This document shows, in pieces, positions 1 through 8,837 of a DNA stretch of 28,874 bases; position 1 is the stretch's first letter; each line of letters begins with the position of its first letter. Source of the stretch: Schoenoplectus triqueter (Eukaryota > Streptophyta > Magnoliopsida > Poales > Cyperaceae). The stretch is taken from assembly GCA_964058805.1 (NCBI GenBank), contig CAXKVV010000773.1, positions 1 to 28,874 on the forward strand, written 5' to 3'. The notes beneath the pieces were generated by a model. That model did no database searches. It had not been told where the DNA came from and saw only the letters and a list, made by a program, of their open reading frames with translations. Position numbers and translations under genes: made by a program.

Positions 1-548
1 ATCAATTTTATAGTTTATAGATATACTAATATAAATATTAAACTAAGTCAATATATATATTAACTCATGAACCAATTACGGGCTAAAGTTGAACTAAAAT
101 TTTTAACCCAAAATATTTTATTAACTCGACTCATATTTTTTAAGTTTGAACTAAATTAACTCAGAACTCAATTCCTTTACAGTTCTATCACCAATCGGAA
201 AAGGAAAATAAACAAGTTGATCGTCGCTCTTCGATCTTTGATGTCTCACTTGGTCACTCTCCATAGGATCGAATTCTCCGCAGAGAATTTTTTTTGCAAA
301 GAATTCTACAAGAAAATTAGGACGATATGATTTAAGTTATGGAAAAATATAAATGATTTTTGATGTACGGAGCTGTTTATTATCATTAATTCAAGAAGCG
401 CGGATGTGAATTCCACTCAGCAGGCAGCGGCAGCAAGGCTTCTTTTTCCTTTCTCGCCGCCTCGCCAAGCAGCCCACACTCCTCTCTCTCGCCGTTTCCT
501 TCTCTCGAATCATTAGACCCCAACCATAGCAATTATTTCGAATTTCGA
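1..548. other. AT-rich flank and 5' region of the CTU1 relic
   Basis: Bases 1 to about 400 are AT-rich with no coding signal I recognise. From about 412 to 548 the sequence becomes pyrimidine-rich (runs of CTCTCTCTC and TTCTCTC), as is common in plant 5' untranslated regions, and leads into the ATG at 549. The promoter itself was not identified. Confidence 0.4.
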
Positions 549-656
549 ATGGAGACAATCCAAGTACCGGATAAAGCTAAGCGAACAACGGCTCAAATTT
601 GTTCGCTGTGCAACCAGCGTAAGGCCGCTTTGAAACGACCCAAAACCCTAGAACAG

Positions 657-967
657 TGTTGGAAATAATTGATGATGATTTCTTATTGAGAAAAACTGAT
701 ACCGTTTTTATTACAAGTCAGGGCTTATATAGCCTTGTGTTTAACGGAAAAAAAGGAATTATAACGGTACAAACACTGTACCAACGATTAGTTGCCTAAA
801 AAATAAAAAGAAAGGATTGAGGTGTCTTTAACTCCTAATTATTAATTAATAAGGAGATTAGAAGCTCTTCTTTCTCTAATTAGCCAATGATGAGAATAAT
901 CCAAACGGATTTGAGGCTAATTCCCTAATTACAATTACATCTTTATTTTTAATTATTATTTTCAACA
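657..967 (-). repeat. Element 1 3' LTR (left copy)
   Basis: 311-bp direct repeat of 5596-5906, starting TGTTGGAAATAATTG and ending TTTCAACA. It directly abuts the last base of CTU1 exon 1. A plus-strand transcript entering it from exon 1 meets an in-frame TAA at its tenth to twelfth bases. Confidence 0.97.
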
Positions 968-985
968 CTCCCCCTCAAGTTGGGG
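968..985 (-). other. Element 1 polypurine tract
   Basis: On the element's sense strand this reads CCCCAACTTGAGGGGGAG immediately before the 3' LTR. This is the usual plus-strand priming site of copia elements, in the expected place. Confidence 0.85.
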
Positions 986-1481
986 ATGGAGTATAGATGT
1001 CGATCATCCCCAACTTGCAAGAATTTCTTTCGAATACTCCCGGATCCAATCCTTTTGTGAACATATCGGCTAATTGATCTCCGCTCTTGACATACGGGGT
1101 CTCAATTTCTTTTGATTGGACTTTTTCTCGGATAAAGTGGCAATCCACCTCAATATGTTTTGTTCGCTCGTGAAAGACGGGATTCAACGCAATATGTCTT
1201 GCCGCTTGATTGTCGCAAAACATTTTCATTGGATCTCGTGTTTCGATTCCAATATCCATGAGGAGTTGCTTTACCCATATTAACTCACTCGCGGTTGATG
1301 TCATGGCTCGGTATTCTGCTTCGGCACTCGACCGAGCCACAACATTTTGTTTCTTACTCTTCCATGTGGCTAGATTCCCGCCTACAAATATGCAAAAACT
1401 GGTTGTTGATTTTCGATCAAAACTTCCGGCCCAATCTGCATCGGAATAGCCACATATTTCATTAGAATTATTATTTTTCAT
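975..1481 (-). pseudogene. Element 1 RNase H segment
   Basis: Reading frame of 168 residues covering the copia RNase H domain. The acidic catalytic set is visible in YSDADWAG, SSAEAEYRAM, MFCDNQAA and KHIEVDCHFIREK. It overlaps the preceding reverse transcriptase segment by 4 bases in another frame, so it is joined to the ancestral polyprotein only through a frameshift. It ends just before the purine tract, as expected for the polyprotein C-terminus. Confidence 0.92.
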
Positions 1482-1936
1482 CCATATCCCTTTTCGGGCG
1501 TGCCTTTCAAATACCTTAGAATTCTATCTATGGCATTTAAATGAGTTGTTCGAGGTGCATGCATAAACTTGCTAATTTGGCTCACCGAGAATGAGATATC
1601 TGGTCTCGTTACCGTTAGGTAAATTAATCTCCCAACAAGTCTTTGAAAATGATTTATATCTTCTAAAGGTTCACCATCTTCGGTGCTTAATTTGTATTTA
1701 CTATCGACCGGTGTAGAGGCAGGTTTACACCCTAACTTTTCGGTTTCTTTTAGTAAATCAAGTGTATATTTTCTTTGCGAAATAAATAACCCTTTGGAAG
1801 AATGAGCAATTTCAATTTCTAAAAAATATTTCAAAATACCTAGATCCTTGATATCAAAATTTTTCTTTAATTGTATTTTTACCCTCTTAATTTCTTCTAA
1901 ACTATTCCCCGTAATTATTATATCATCAACATACAC
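1478..1936 (-). pseudogene. Element 1 reverse transcriptase, C-terminal segment
   Basis: 152-residue frame opening with the MYVDDIIITG polymerase catalytic motif, followed by DIKDLGILKYFLEIEI and then GRLIYLTVTRPDISFSVSQI, which are typical of the copia RVT_2 palm and connection. It lies in a different frame from the upstream RT segment (2029-2430) and from RNase H. The catalytic Asp pair is intact, but the enzyme is split. Confidence 0.92.
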
Positions 1937-2028
1937 TAAAATAATAATAACATAATTCTCATCTCTTTTTGAAAATAATGAGTGATCGGCGCTACTAACT
2001 TTAAAATCACAAGAAATTAAGTAAGAGC

Positions 2029-2430
2029 TTAATTTTCATACCATGTCCGAGGCGATTGATTTAGTCCATAAATTGACTTATTTAACTTACACATTGTAGT
2101 AGCATCACCTTCTTTATTGTGCCCCGGTGGAAGTGCCATATAGACCTCTTCATCTAAATCTCCTTGTAAAAATGCATTTTTTACATCCAATTGATATAGG
2201 GTCCAGTTTTGGTTTAACGCTATTGAAAAAAGAATTCTAACGGTATTCATTTTAGCTACGGGCGCAAATGTTTCTTGGTAATCTATCCCGTGAGTTTGAG
2301 TATATCCCTTTGCTACTAGTCTCGCTTTATATCTTTCGATAGTTCCATCACTATTATATTTAAGTTTATATACCCATTTGCACCCCACTACTTTCTTCCA
2401 TTTTGGTAATTGAACAATCTCCTCTTTCAT
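2029..2430 (-). pseudogene. Element 1 reverse transcriptase, N-terminal segment
   Basis: 133-residue frame with the copia RT signature: GCKWVYKLKYNSDGTIERYK, ARLVAKGYTQTHGIDYQETF, QLDVKNAFLQGDLDEEVYM and LNKSIYGLNQSPRTWYE. The frame stops right after WYEN, where family members continue into KLSSYL. A single lost adenine in the AAAATTAAG stretch explains the stop. The rest of the domain continues in another frame from about 2028 down to 1478. Confidence 0.92.
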
Positions 2431-2439
2431 AGCTTTACA

Positions 2440-2891
2440 CCATACCGGTTGGTTTATTGCTTCCTAAAAAATACTTGGTTCTTTTTTATTTGAAATTGAG
2501 GTTAGAAGAGCTTTATATTGAGGCGCAACATTGTCATAAGTAATAAAATCTTGTATGGGATAACATACCTTATAGGTTACGAAGTCTCATAACCTACTCG
2601 AAGCACGGGGTACTCGGGTTGTTCTTCGTAGTGGTCCCTCTATAATATTTTCTTTGCTCTCCTCTTGCACTTGAGAGACTTCACTTTCCTCCTCTTGTGT
2701 TTGGGTTACCTCCCCATTTTCACACTCATCCTCATTTACCATTTCAGTTTCACTATCTCCTGAACAATTAATTTGAGGATAAAAAAAAATATTTGATAAA
2801 TCAAGTTCATTAACCTTCTTTTCGCTTTCTTTAAAGTAATGTTCATTTTCTTGAAATGTTACATCCCTTGAGATATAAAGTTTATGATTTA
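2440..2891 (-). pseudogene. Element 1 integrase-to-RT linker, degenerate
   Basis: No long open frame. On the minus strand the sequence is rich in Glu, Asp, Thr and Gln codons (GAG/CAA-rich on that strand), as is usual for the variable linker between copia integrase and reverse transcriptase. A T-run at about 2915-2921 coincides with loss of the integrase frame. Confidence 0.55.
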
Positions 2892-3393
2892 TCAGATCAT
2901 AACATTTATATCTTTTTTTTGTGTAGAATATCCCAAGAAAATTGCCTTAATTGAAGTGCAATCCAATTTATCTCGTTTGTTATTATGTACATAGCATGTG
3001 CATCCAAATATTTTTAACTGATCAATTATAATTTTTCTTTTGTAAAGGATTTGCAATGAACTCTTATAATTGAGATTTTTGCTTGATAATCTATTAATTA
3101 AATAAGTAGCGGTTAATATGGCATCCGACCAATATTGTTTTGGAATATTACTTTGAAATAAAAAAACTCGAGTTACTTCAAGTAAATGCCTATTTTTTTC
3201 TTTCCGAGACACCATTTTGTTGTGGTGTATAAACACACGTAGTTTGATGTAAAATTCCCTTTTGTTTTAAAAAATTAGAAAATCTTTCATTCACAAACTC
3301 TGTTCCGTTATTGGTTCTAAATGTTTTAATTTTAGAACCAAATTGATTTTCTATAAAATTACAAAATTCTTGGAAAAAAGAAAAAAACCTCAT
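2892..3393 (-). pseudogene. Element 1 integrase, two frameshifted segments
   Basis: Two overlapping minus-strand frames carry the rest of the integrase. Segment 3190-3393 has TFRTNNGTEFVNERF and YTPQQNGVSERKK, which includes the catalytic Glu region. Segment 2892-3236 has NRHLLEVTRVFLFQ, YLINRLSSKNLN and KIFGCTCYVHNN from the integrase C-terminal part. The first frame break lies in A/T homopolymers near 3375-3395, the second near 3190-3210, so slippage-type indels are likely. Confidence 0.9.
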
Positions 3394-5122
3394 TTTTATT
3401 TTTCATTAGATATAACCATGTGACTTTAGTGAAATCATCTATAAAAATAACAAAGTACTTGTATCCATTATATGAATCAATAGGGGCGGGGCCCCATACA
3501 TCCGAATGAACGAGCTCAAAAGGTTCATTACTAGTACAATTTGATAATTTAAAAGGTAATCTAGTATGTTTTCCTAGATTACAAATTTCACAACTACTAC
3601 AATCTAATTTTGGAAAATCAAAAAGACATTTCAAAACTCTATCGGAAGGATGCCCTATTCTTTTGTGCCAAAGCTTGCCTAGTTCTTCATCCTTTTTAAT
3701 ATTGAAATTGTATTTCCTTTCTCCCACGTTATAAAGTCCATTTTGTAAATAACCTTCACCAATCACTTTCTTGGTTATCCGCTCCTGAAAAATCACATTC
3801 CTTGAGAAAAATAGAATTTCACAATTTAATTCATTAGTAATTTTACTAATGGATATTAAATTGGATGCACAATTTCTCACATGCAAGACATTTTGAATGT
3901 TTTTTGAAAAGAAATTAATTGAACCATTTCCTAATATTTCCATTCTATCACCATTAGCTATAACCACAAATTGCTTTCCCTCATGACATTTATAGTTATT
4001 CAACAGATTTTTATCACCCGTCATATGATCAGTTGCACCCGAATCTAGCACCCAATTAGTATTTAAAAAATTAGTAGCTAAATTAGAGGCAATACCATTG
4101 AATTGTTGAGTATTTGTTTGAAGCATCACAGAAAGTTGTTGGATCATCTGCCTCATTTGATCCAGATTCGGCTCAGCGACTTGTTTAAGTGCTGGTTCGC
4201 GTTTGCTTTCCTGCGCCGAGCCCATTTGAGCTGAGTATCCTCTTTTCTCTTCTCTCTGGCGATTCTCGCGATACTCTCCACACTTCTCCCCCTGTCGGCG
4301 ATTTCCACCCTTTGGTCGGAGGTTTGGGTGGAGACACCAGCATTCTTCCTTATGATGGCCTTCCTTCTTACAAAACTCACACCGGTTAGGGTTTGCTTGG
4401 TCTCCTCGAACCTCTGATCTAGGGTTAGGGTACGGACTTGTTACTGTCATGGCTTTGGCCTCTGGGTCACCAACCGACTGTGAGCCCATGACAACTCTCC
4501 TGGTCTCTTCTTCTTCTACACGACCCATAACATCATCTATTGAGGGAAGTTCTGGTAGGAGAAGGATTTGAGACCGAACAGACTCGTAGCTTGAGTCAAG
4601 ACTGGCTAAGAAGCGGAATATCTCATCTTGTTCTTCTCGTTTGCTAATTTCTTCAGGTTCTGAAGTGGGGGGTCGGTACAGTTTTAGCTCATCTGTCTTT
4701 TCTTGTAAGAGGGCAAAGATCTCACAGATAGATTGATTTGGTTGTTGCTTGATTTGATGAAGCTCTTGTTGTAGCCGGTACACATGTGAATGATTCTTCC
4801 TTTTGCCATATAATTTCTCGGCTTTCTCCCACATTCGCCTGGCTGTATTTTGATAAGTCATGATTTTGGCGATATGAGGCTCCATAGTTGCTAAAAGCCA
4901 GCCTGCAACCTTGTTGTCATTCTTCTTCCAGTCTTTGAGGGCTTTGTTCTCTTCTTCTGTGAGAGTTCCAACACTTCTTGGTACTGGTTTGGTTATCTCA
5001 CCATTTACATATTCCAACTTGTCTCTGCCAACTAGCCCAAATGAAGCTTGCCTAGCCCACATATTGTAATTTTTGCCATCAAGGAGCACTGAGGTCAGTC
5101 TTTCAATCGCTTGATTTGACAT
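3359..5122 (-). pseudogene. Element 1 gag-protease-integrase N-terminal frame
   Basis: 587-residue frame from ATG at 5122. It begins with the copia gag domain (MSNQAIERLTSVLLDGKNYN, then MWEKAEKLYGKRKNHSHVYR), followed by the zinc knuckle CEFCKKEGHHKEEC (CX2CX4HX4C) near residue 250, the aspartic protease motif WVLDSGATDHMTG near residue 357, the pre-integrase motif LWHKRIGHPSDR near residue 483 and the integrase start HSDVWGPAPIDSYNGYKYFV. It runs off into FFFFPRIL at a homopolymer frameshift. Gag and protease may still be encodable; the full polyprotein is not. Confidence 0.93.
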
Positions 5123-5583
5123 TTTTGGTTCTGGTAGTTGTTTTTCCGGTACTGATGGTTGGTTTTCTGGTTTTGGCAGTTGGATTTTTCTAAATGTGTT
5201 TGATGAGGCTTTCTCTGATCTTGATAAGAACAGATACTACTTGCCATTTTTCTCTCTGAACTTTGATAAGAACAGATATTGGTTGGCTTTATGACACTGT
5301 GCTGGTACTGGTACAGGGCTCCTCACTATTATGTGGGATGTTGTCCTGTATCAGTTACTGGTACAACTGTGGTCACTGGTACACTGGTACAACTGTGGTT
5401 GTTGGCTTTTTTAGTACTGTTACCAGTTGAGTTTGTTGCCCTTGTTGTGTAGGTGCTCCTGGTTATTACCAGTTGAGTGGCTAACAGCTCTTGATTATTG
5501 GTGCTTCTGGTTTTTTTTACCAGTAGCTGCTGGTTCTGTTGCCTTTTACTGTTACGGAATTTTGAGTTAGGTTCTGAAACCTT
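5123..5583 (-). other. Element 1 leader with reiterated ACTGGTAC words
   Basis: Untranslated leader between primer site and gag. On the + strand it is GT-rich and repeats the words CTGGTAC and TACCAG many times, for example around 5297-5310, 5350, 5375-5392, 5425, 5467 and 5519. These are irregular rather than a clean tandem array. Their role, possibly in packaging or dimerisation, is unknown. Confidence 0.6.
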
Positions 5584-5595
5584 GCTCTGATACCA
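5584..5595 (-). other. Element 1 primer binding site, initiator tRNA-Met
   Basis: On the element's sense strand this reads TGGTATCAGAGC directly after the 5' LTR, complementary to the 3' end of plant initiator tRNA-Met. It fixes the element's direction as minus. Confidence 0.92.
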
Positions 5596-5906
5596 TGTTG
5601 GAAATAATTGATGATGATTTCTTATTGAGAAAAATTGATACCGTTTTTATTACAAGTCAGGGCTTATATAGCCTTGTGTTTAACGGAAAAAAAGGAATTA
5701 TAACGGTACAAACACTGTACCAACGGTTAGTTGCCTAAAAAATAAAAAGAAAGGATTGAGGTGTTTTTATCTCCTAATTATCAATTAATAAGGAGATTAG
5801 AAGCTCTTCTTTCTCTAATTAGCTAATGATGAGAATAATCCCAACGGATTTGAGGCTAATTCCCTAATTACAATTACATCTTTATTTTTAATTATTACTT
5901 TCAACA
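5596..5906 (-). repeat. Element 1 5' LTR (right copy)
   Basis: 311-bp direct repeat of 657-967 with about 8 differences. It is followed by the second AACAG duplication and then GTACTTGG, the original CTU1 intron 1 donor at 5912. Confidence 0.97.
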
Positions 5907-8307
5907 AACAGGTACTTGGAATGGAGTTTTCATACTAATTTCTCTGTGAAATGTTGCCACCAGTTAATTGGAAGTGAAAGGTGTTAATTATTTTGTCTTT
6001 AGCTCGGTTAGCACTAATTGTTAGTGTATTACATACTTCATTAAGATTTTCTTATATGTATTCTAAGCATAATTTTGCTTTTACTGATGCATCGTTTTGT
6101 CTTATTTCTTTAGATTTGCATAGAATGCTTTTATAATGTATTTGAGGATGAGATACACAGAGTCATTATGGAAAATAATTTATTCAAACTGGGCGAGCGC
6201 ATTGCAGTAGGCGCTTCAGGCGGAAAAGGTATAATCATTAACATCTGAGGTCACATCTTTGTGGATATTGATATAAAGCTCTGAATCATGAATTATGTAT
6301 CCTTTTACAGATTCTACAGTGTTGGTTTATGTGTTGTCGGAGCTGAATCGGTGACATAACTATGGCCTCGATCTTTTTCTACTGTCAGTTGATGAGGGCA
6401 TAACAGGTTATAGGGATGACTCGCTTGAAACTGTCAAAAGAAATGAATTACAGGTCAGTTTAAAATTTTGCTCGTGGAACTGGATTGGCTCAGGTTTAGC
6501 CTGTTATTATTATTGAAGGAAAAATAATTAGATCGGGTCAAATTGAATTGACTTAGGGTTGGTTCAGCTCTCAGACCTGATGAGTCAGTCATTGCCAAAT
6601 TGTCCAATTCATTGCAAGTAATTTTAGTTTCTGCATATAATGCACTGGACCAGAGCCATGAATATGCTGCCTCATATTAGGTTAGGTCAGGTACACAGTT
6701 TGTAACCCTTTTTTCAGGCTAACACTGGTCTGCAGTGGATCTCGAATGCTGTTGATAGCCTGTGATAACCTAAAAATAAGTTTGGTTTAAATTTGATCGT
6801 TGTTTTGGTCTTTTTATTGCAGTATGGATTGCCCTTGAAAATAGTTTCATACAAGGAATTGTATGGCTGGACCATGGTTGAGATAGTTAAAGCTATATGC
6901 TGAAAGAATAATTGCACCTTCTGTGGTGTATTTCATCGTCAGGTAGATCCATTATTTGTGCCATATACTTTTAAGTTATATTATATATTTGTTTGAATTA
7001 ACTGGTGTTATGATAATCATAGGCATTAGATAGAGGAGCTGCATTAATTAAGGCAGACAAGACTGTAACTGGACATAATGCTGATGACATTGCAGAAACT
7101 GTTTTGTTGAATATTTTGCGATGTGATATTGCTAGGTAAATACTCTTTTGAGAATGCTAGTTCATACATTTTGTTTTATTGGACACTACAATTAGCTTTT
7201 ACTTGTGTAGATTAAGTAGATGCACTTACATTACGACTGGTGAAGATGGACCTATTCCAAGGTGCAAGCCTTTCAAGTACACTTACGAAAAAGAGATTGT
7301 CATATATCCTTTTCATGTTTTTTCAGCACTTGTATTTTTTTTTTCAAAGAATGTGGTTATACCACCTGTTTCATTACAAAACAATAGTTTTTGATACCAA
7401 AATCCGGTATCTAGGTTTATCAGCAAAAAGTAAACTAATAATACTAGGCAAAGTATTAATCCCTCCACAATCTGGTAACGGGTAAGTCATCCAAAATATT
7501 AAAGCTAATAAGAAACAAAAAATTACTTCAATATCTCCTGAGTTCATCCAGTTGTCATTTGATCCCAATCCTGCACGATCACTTAACTTCCGACCTGTCA
7601 ATTCCAGCTTTTCACACTTGTATTAGTTCTTTTAATAATGTATTGGCTAAGTAGGAACAAATTCCTTCACTCCTAGCACGTATGCTTATTTTAAGAAGCT
7701 TGATTACTTCTCCACTGAATTTACTTCCTGTTCTTCTATCTCACTCTTGTTTTTTTTTTCCAATTGAATTCCTCTAAATCTAATATTTTTAATAATTATA
7801 GACTTCAATTGCAGGCATATACTCTCCAAATGCATACTGTGATTTTGCTCGTGAGTTCATCAAAGATTTAGAGAGAATAAGGTAACTTCTGTTATTTTCC
7901 GTATTCCTCCTAAAATAAGTCTATTACTATGAATTTCTTTATGCCCCTACATTGTCTCTTATTTTGAGATTCTTTCTACTTTTCTTGTAAATTATGACTT
8001 CTTTCTGACATAATACAGACCAAGATCCATACTGGACATATTACGATCTGGAGAAAATTTCATGATTTCTACAACTACCAAAATGCCAGAGCAAGGCACG
8101 TGTCAACGCTGTGGCTACATTTCAAGCCAGGTAAAGATAAATATCATTTTTCCTTCTTTTCTGCAATTGTTATTATTATTATTTCCCCTAAATTCTCCTT
8201 GCACAGAGAAAAAGTTAAGCTTTATATCACCAATTTGTAAAGCTTGTGTTTTGCTTGATAGGTTGAATCGAGGTCTCTCAAAACTGGGTATTGGAAGAAA
8301 TAAATGA

Positions 8308-8483
8308 TGCACCCGGAGAGAACAGCAACGGAGAGCAGATAAAAAGGCATCCTCAGAACAAAAGACCAAGTTTACACGGCAAGCATGGAAATGTTGATTT
8401 TTAGGATCTCGGCTGTGTTGATGATTTTGTTTCTTAATTTATCCACTTATAATTATTCGTGAATGTATTAGGTTTAGGAGGGT
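8308..8483 (+). other. 3' flank of the CTU1 relic
   Basis: No coding signal. This is probably former 3' untranslated sequence of CTU1 after TGA at 8305-8307. The second copia element interrupts it, and it resumes at 13444. Confidence 0.45.
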
Positions 8484-8751
8484 TGTATTAACATATGAGT
8501 ATATTTCAGATACAACGCAGAAATTACATGGAATCTAAGCACAGAATATCAGAACTTCAAAGCAATTCAAGAACCCTAGTTAGTTACAGATACAATGTAA
8601 TTATTGATTAGTTAGTTATAACTGTTTTTAGAACATTCGACAAGATAGTAATTAGCAAAGGCACACAGCTTATTTAAGGACATGTACAACTCTGAGATGC
8701 AATACAAGAGACTCAATTACAATTATCAACAGTATCTTCTGTTTGTCTTTA
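8484..8751 (+). repeat. Element 2 5' LTR
   Basis: Direct repeat of 13176-13443. It starts TGTATTAACATATGAG and ends CTGTTTGTCTTTA. The 3' end lacks the usual CA. The two LTRs diverge exactly after the A at 8751 and 13443, which fixes the right boundary. Confidence 0.94.
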
Positions 8752-8763
8752 TGGTATCAGAGC
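8752..8763 (+). other. Element 2 primer binding site, initiator tRNA-Met
   Basis: TGGTATCAGAGC follows the LTR with no spacer, matching the 3' end of initiator tRNA-Met. It is the same primer tRNA as element 1. Confidence 0.93.
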
Positions 8764-8837
8764 CAGTCGCTTAACAGCCTGAGTCTCTCGATTTTTTTTT
8801 CCTTTCCAAATTGGCTTCACATCAAACTTTTTTTTCC

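Larger units (their letters stand above)
657..5906 (-). mobile_element. Ty1/copia LTR retrotransposon, element 1, inserted in CTU1
   Basis: Complete 5250-bp element read on the minus strand, bounded by two 311-bp LTRs starting TGTTGG and ending CAACA. It is flanked by a perfect 5-bp target duplication AACAG (652-656 and 5907-5911). The primer site next to the right LTR and the purine tract next to the left LTR fix the orientation. Domain order is gag, protease, integrase, reverse transcriptase, RNase H, which defines Ty1/copia. The two LTRs differ at about 8 of 311 positions by eye, so the insertion is moderately recent. The polyprotein is broken by several frameshifts, so the copy cannot be autonomous. 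Confidence 0.97.
549..8307 (+). pseudogene. CTU1: CTU1/NCS6 cytoplasmic tRNA 2-thiolation protein 1, decayed and transposon-split
   Basis: The family adenylates and thiolates wobble uridine 34 of cytosolic tRNAs together with CTU2 (family knowledge). Exons read by homology: 549-656, 6114-6228, 6311-6453, 6823-6942, 7023-7135, 7211-7303, 7680-7720, 7815-7881, 8019-8130, 8230-8307, about 329 codons. Visible motifs are the N-terminal CSLC zinc pair, CIEC in exon 2, the P-loop SGGKDST split between exons 2 and 3, NNCTFCG in exon 4, [18 protein letters not shown] in exon 5, [14 protein letters not shown] in exon 6 and the C-terminal CQRCGYIS and CKACVLL zinc ligands. Lesions: TGA at 6352-6354 (after LSELNR), TGA at 6901-6903, a non-GT donor after 7303, a non-AG acceptor before 7680, a non-GT donor after 7720 and a non-AG acceptor before 8230. 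A copia element separates exon 1 from its donor. The family call is very sure; pseudogene status is strongly supported by several independent lesions. Confidence 0.93.

Noticed and set aside
7179..7601. Several open frames inside CTU1 intron 6
   Set aside because: Only the [12 protein letters not shown] part is coding by homology (exon 6); the rest is intron.
8752..8763. tRNA-like sequence next to the LTR
   Set aside because: It is only the 12-base primer site complementary to initiator tRNA-Met, not a tRNA gene.
8811..8837. Upstream extension of element 2 gag from TTG
   Set aside because: The first in-frame ATG is at 8838, and the stretch before it has no gag motif.
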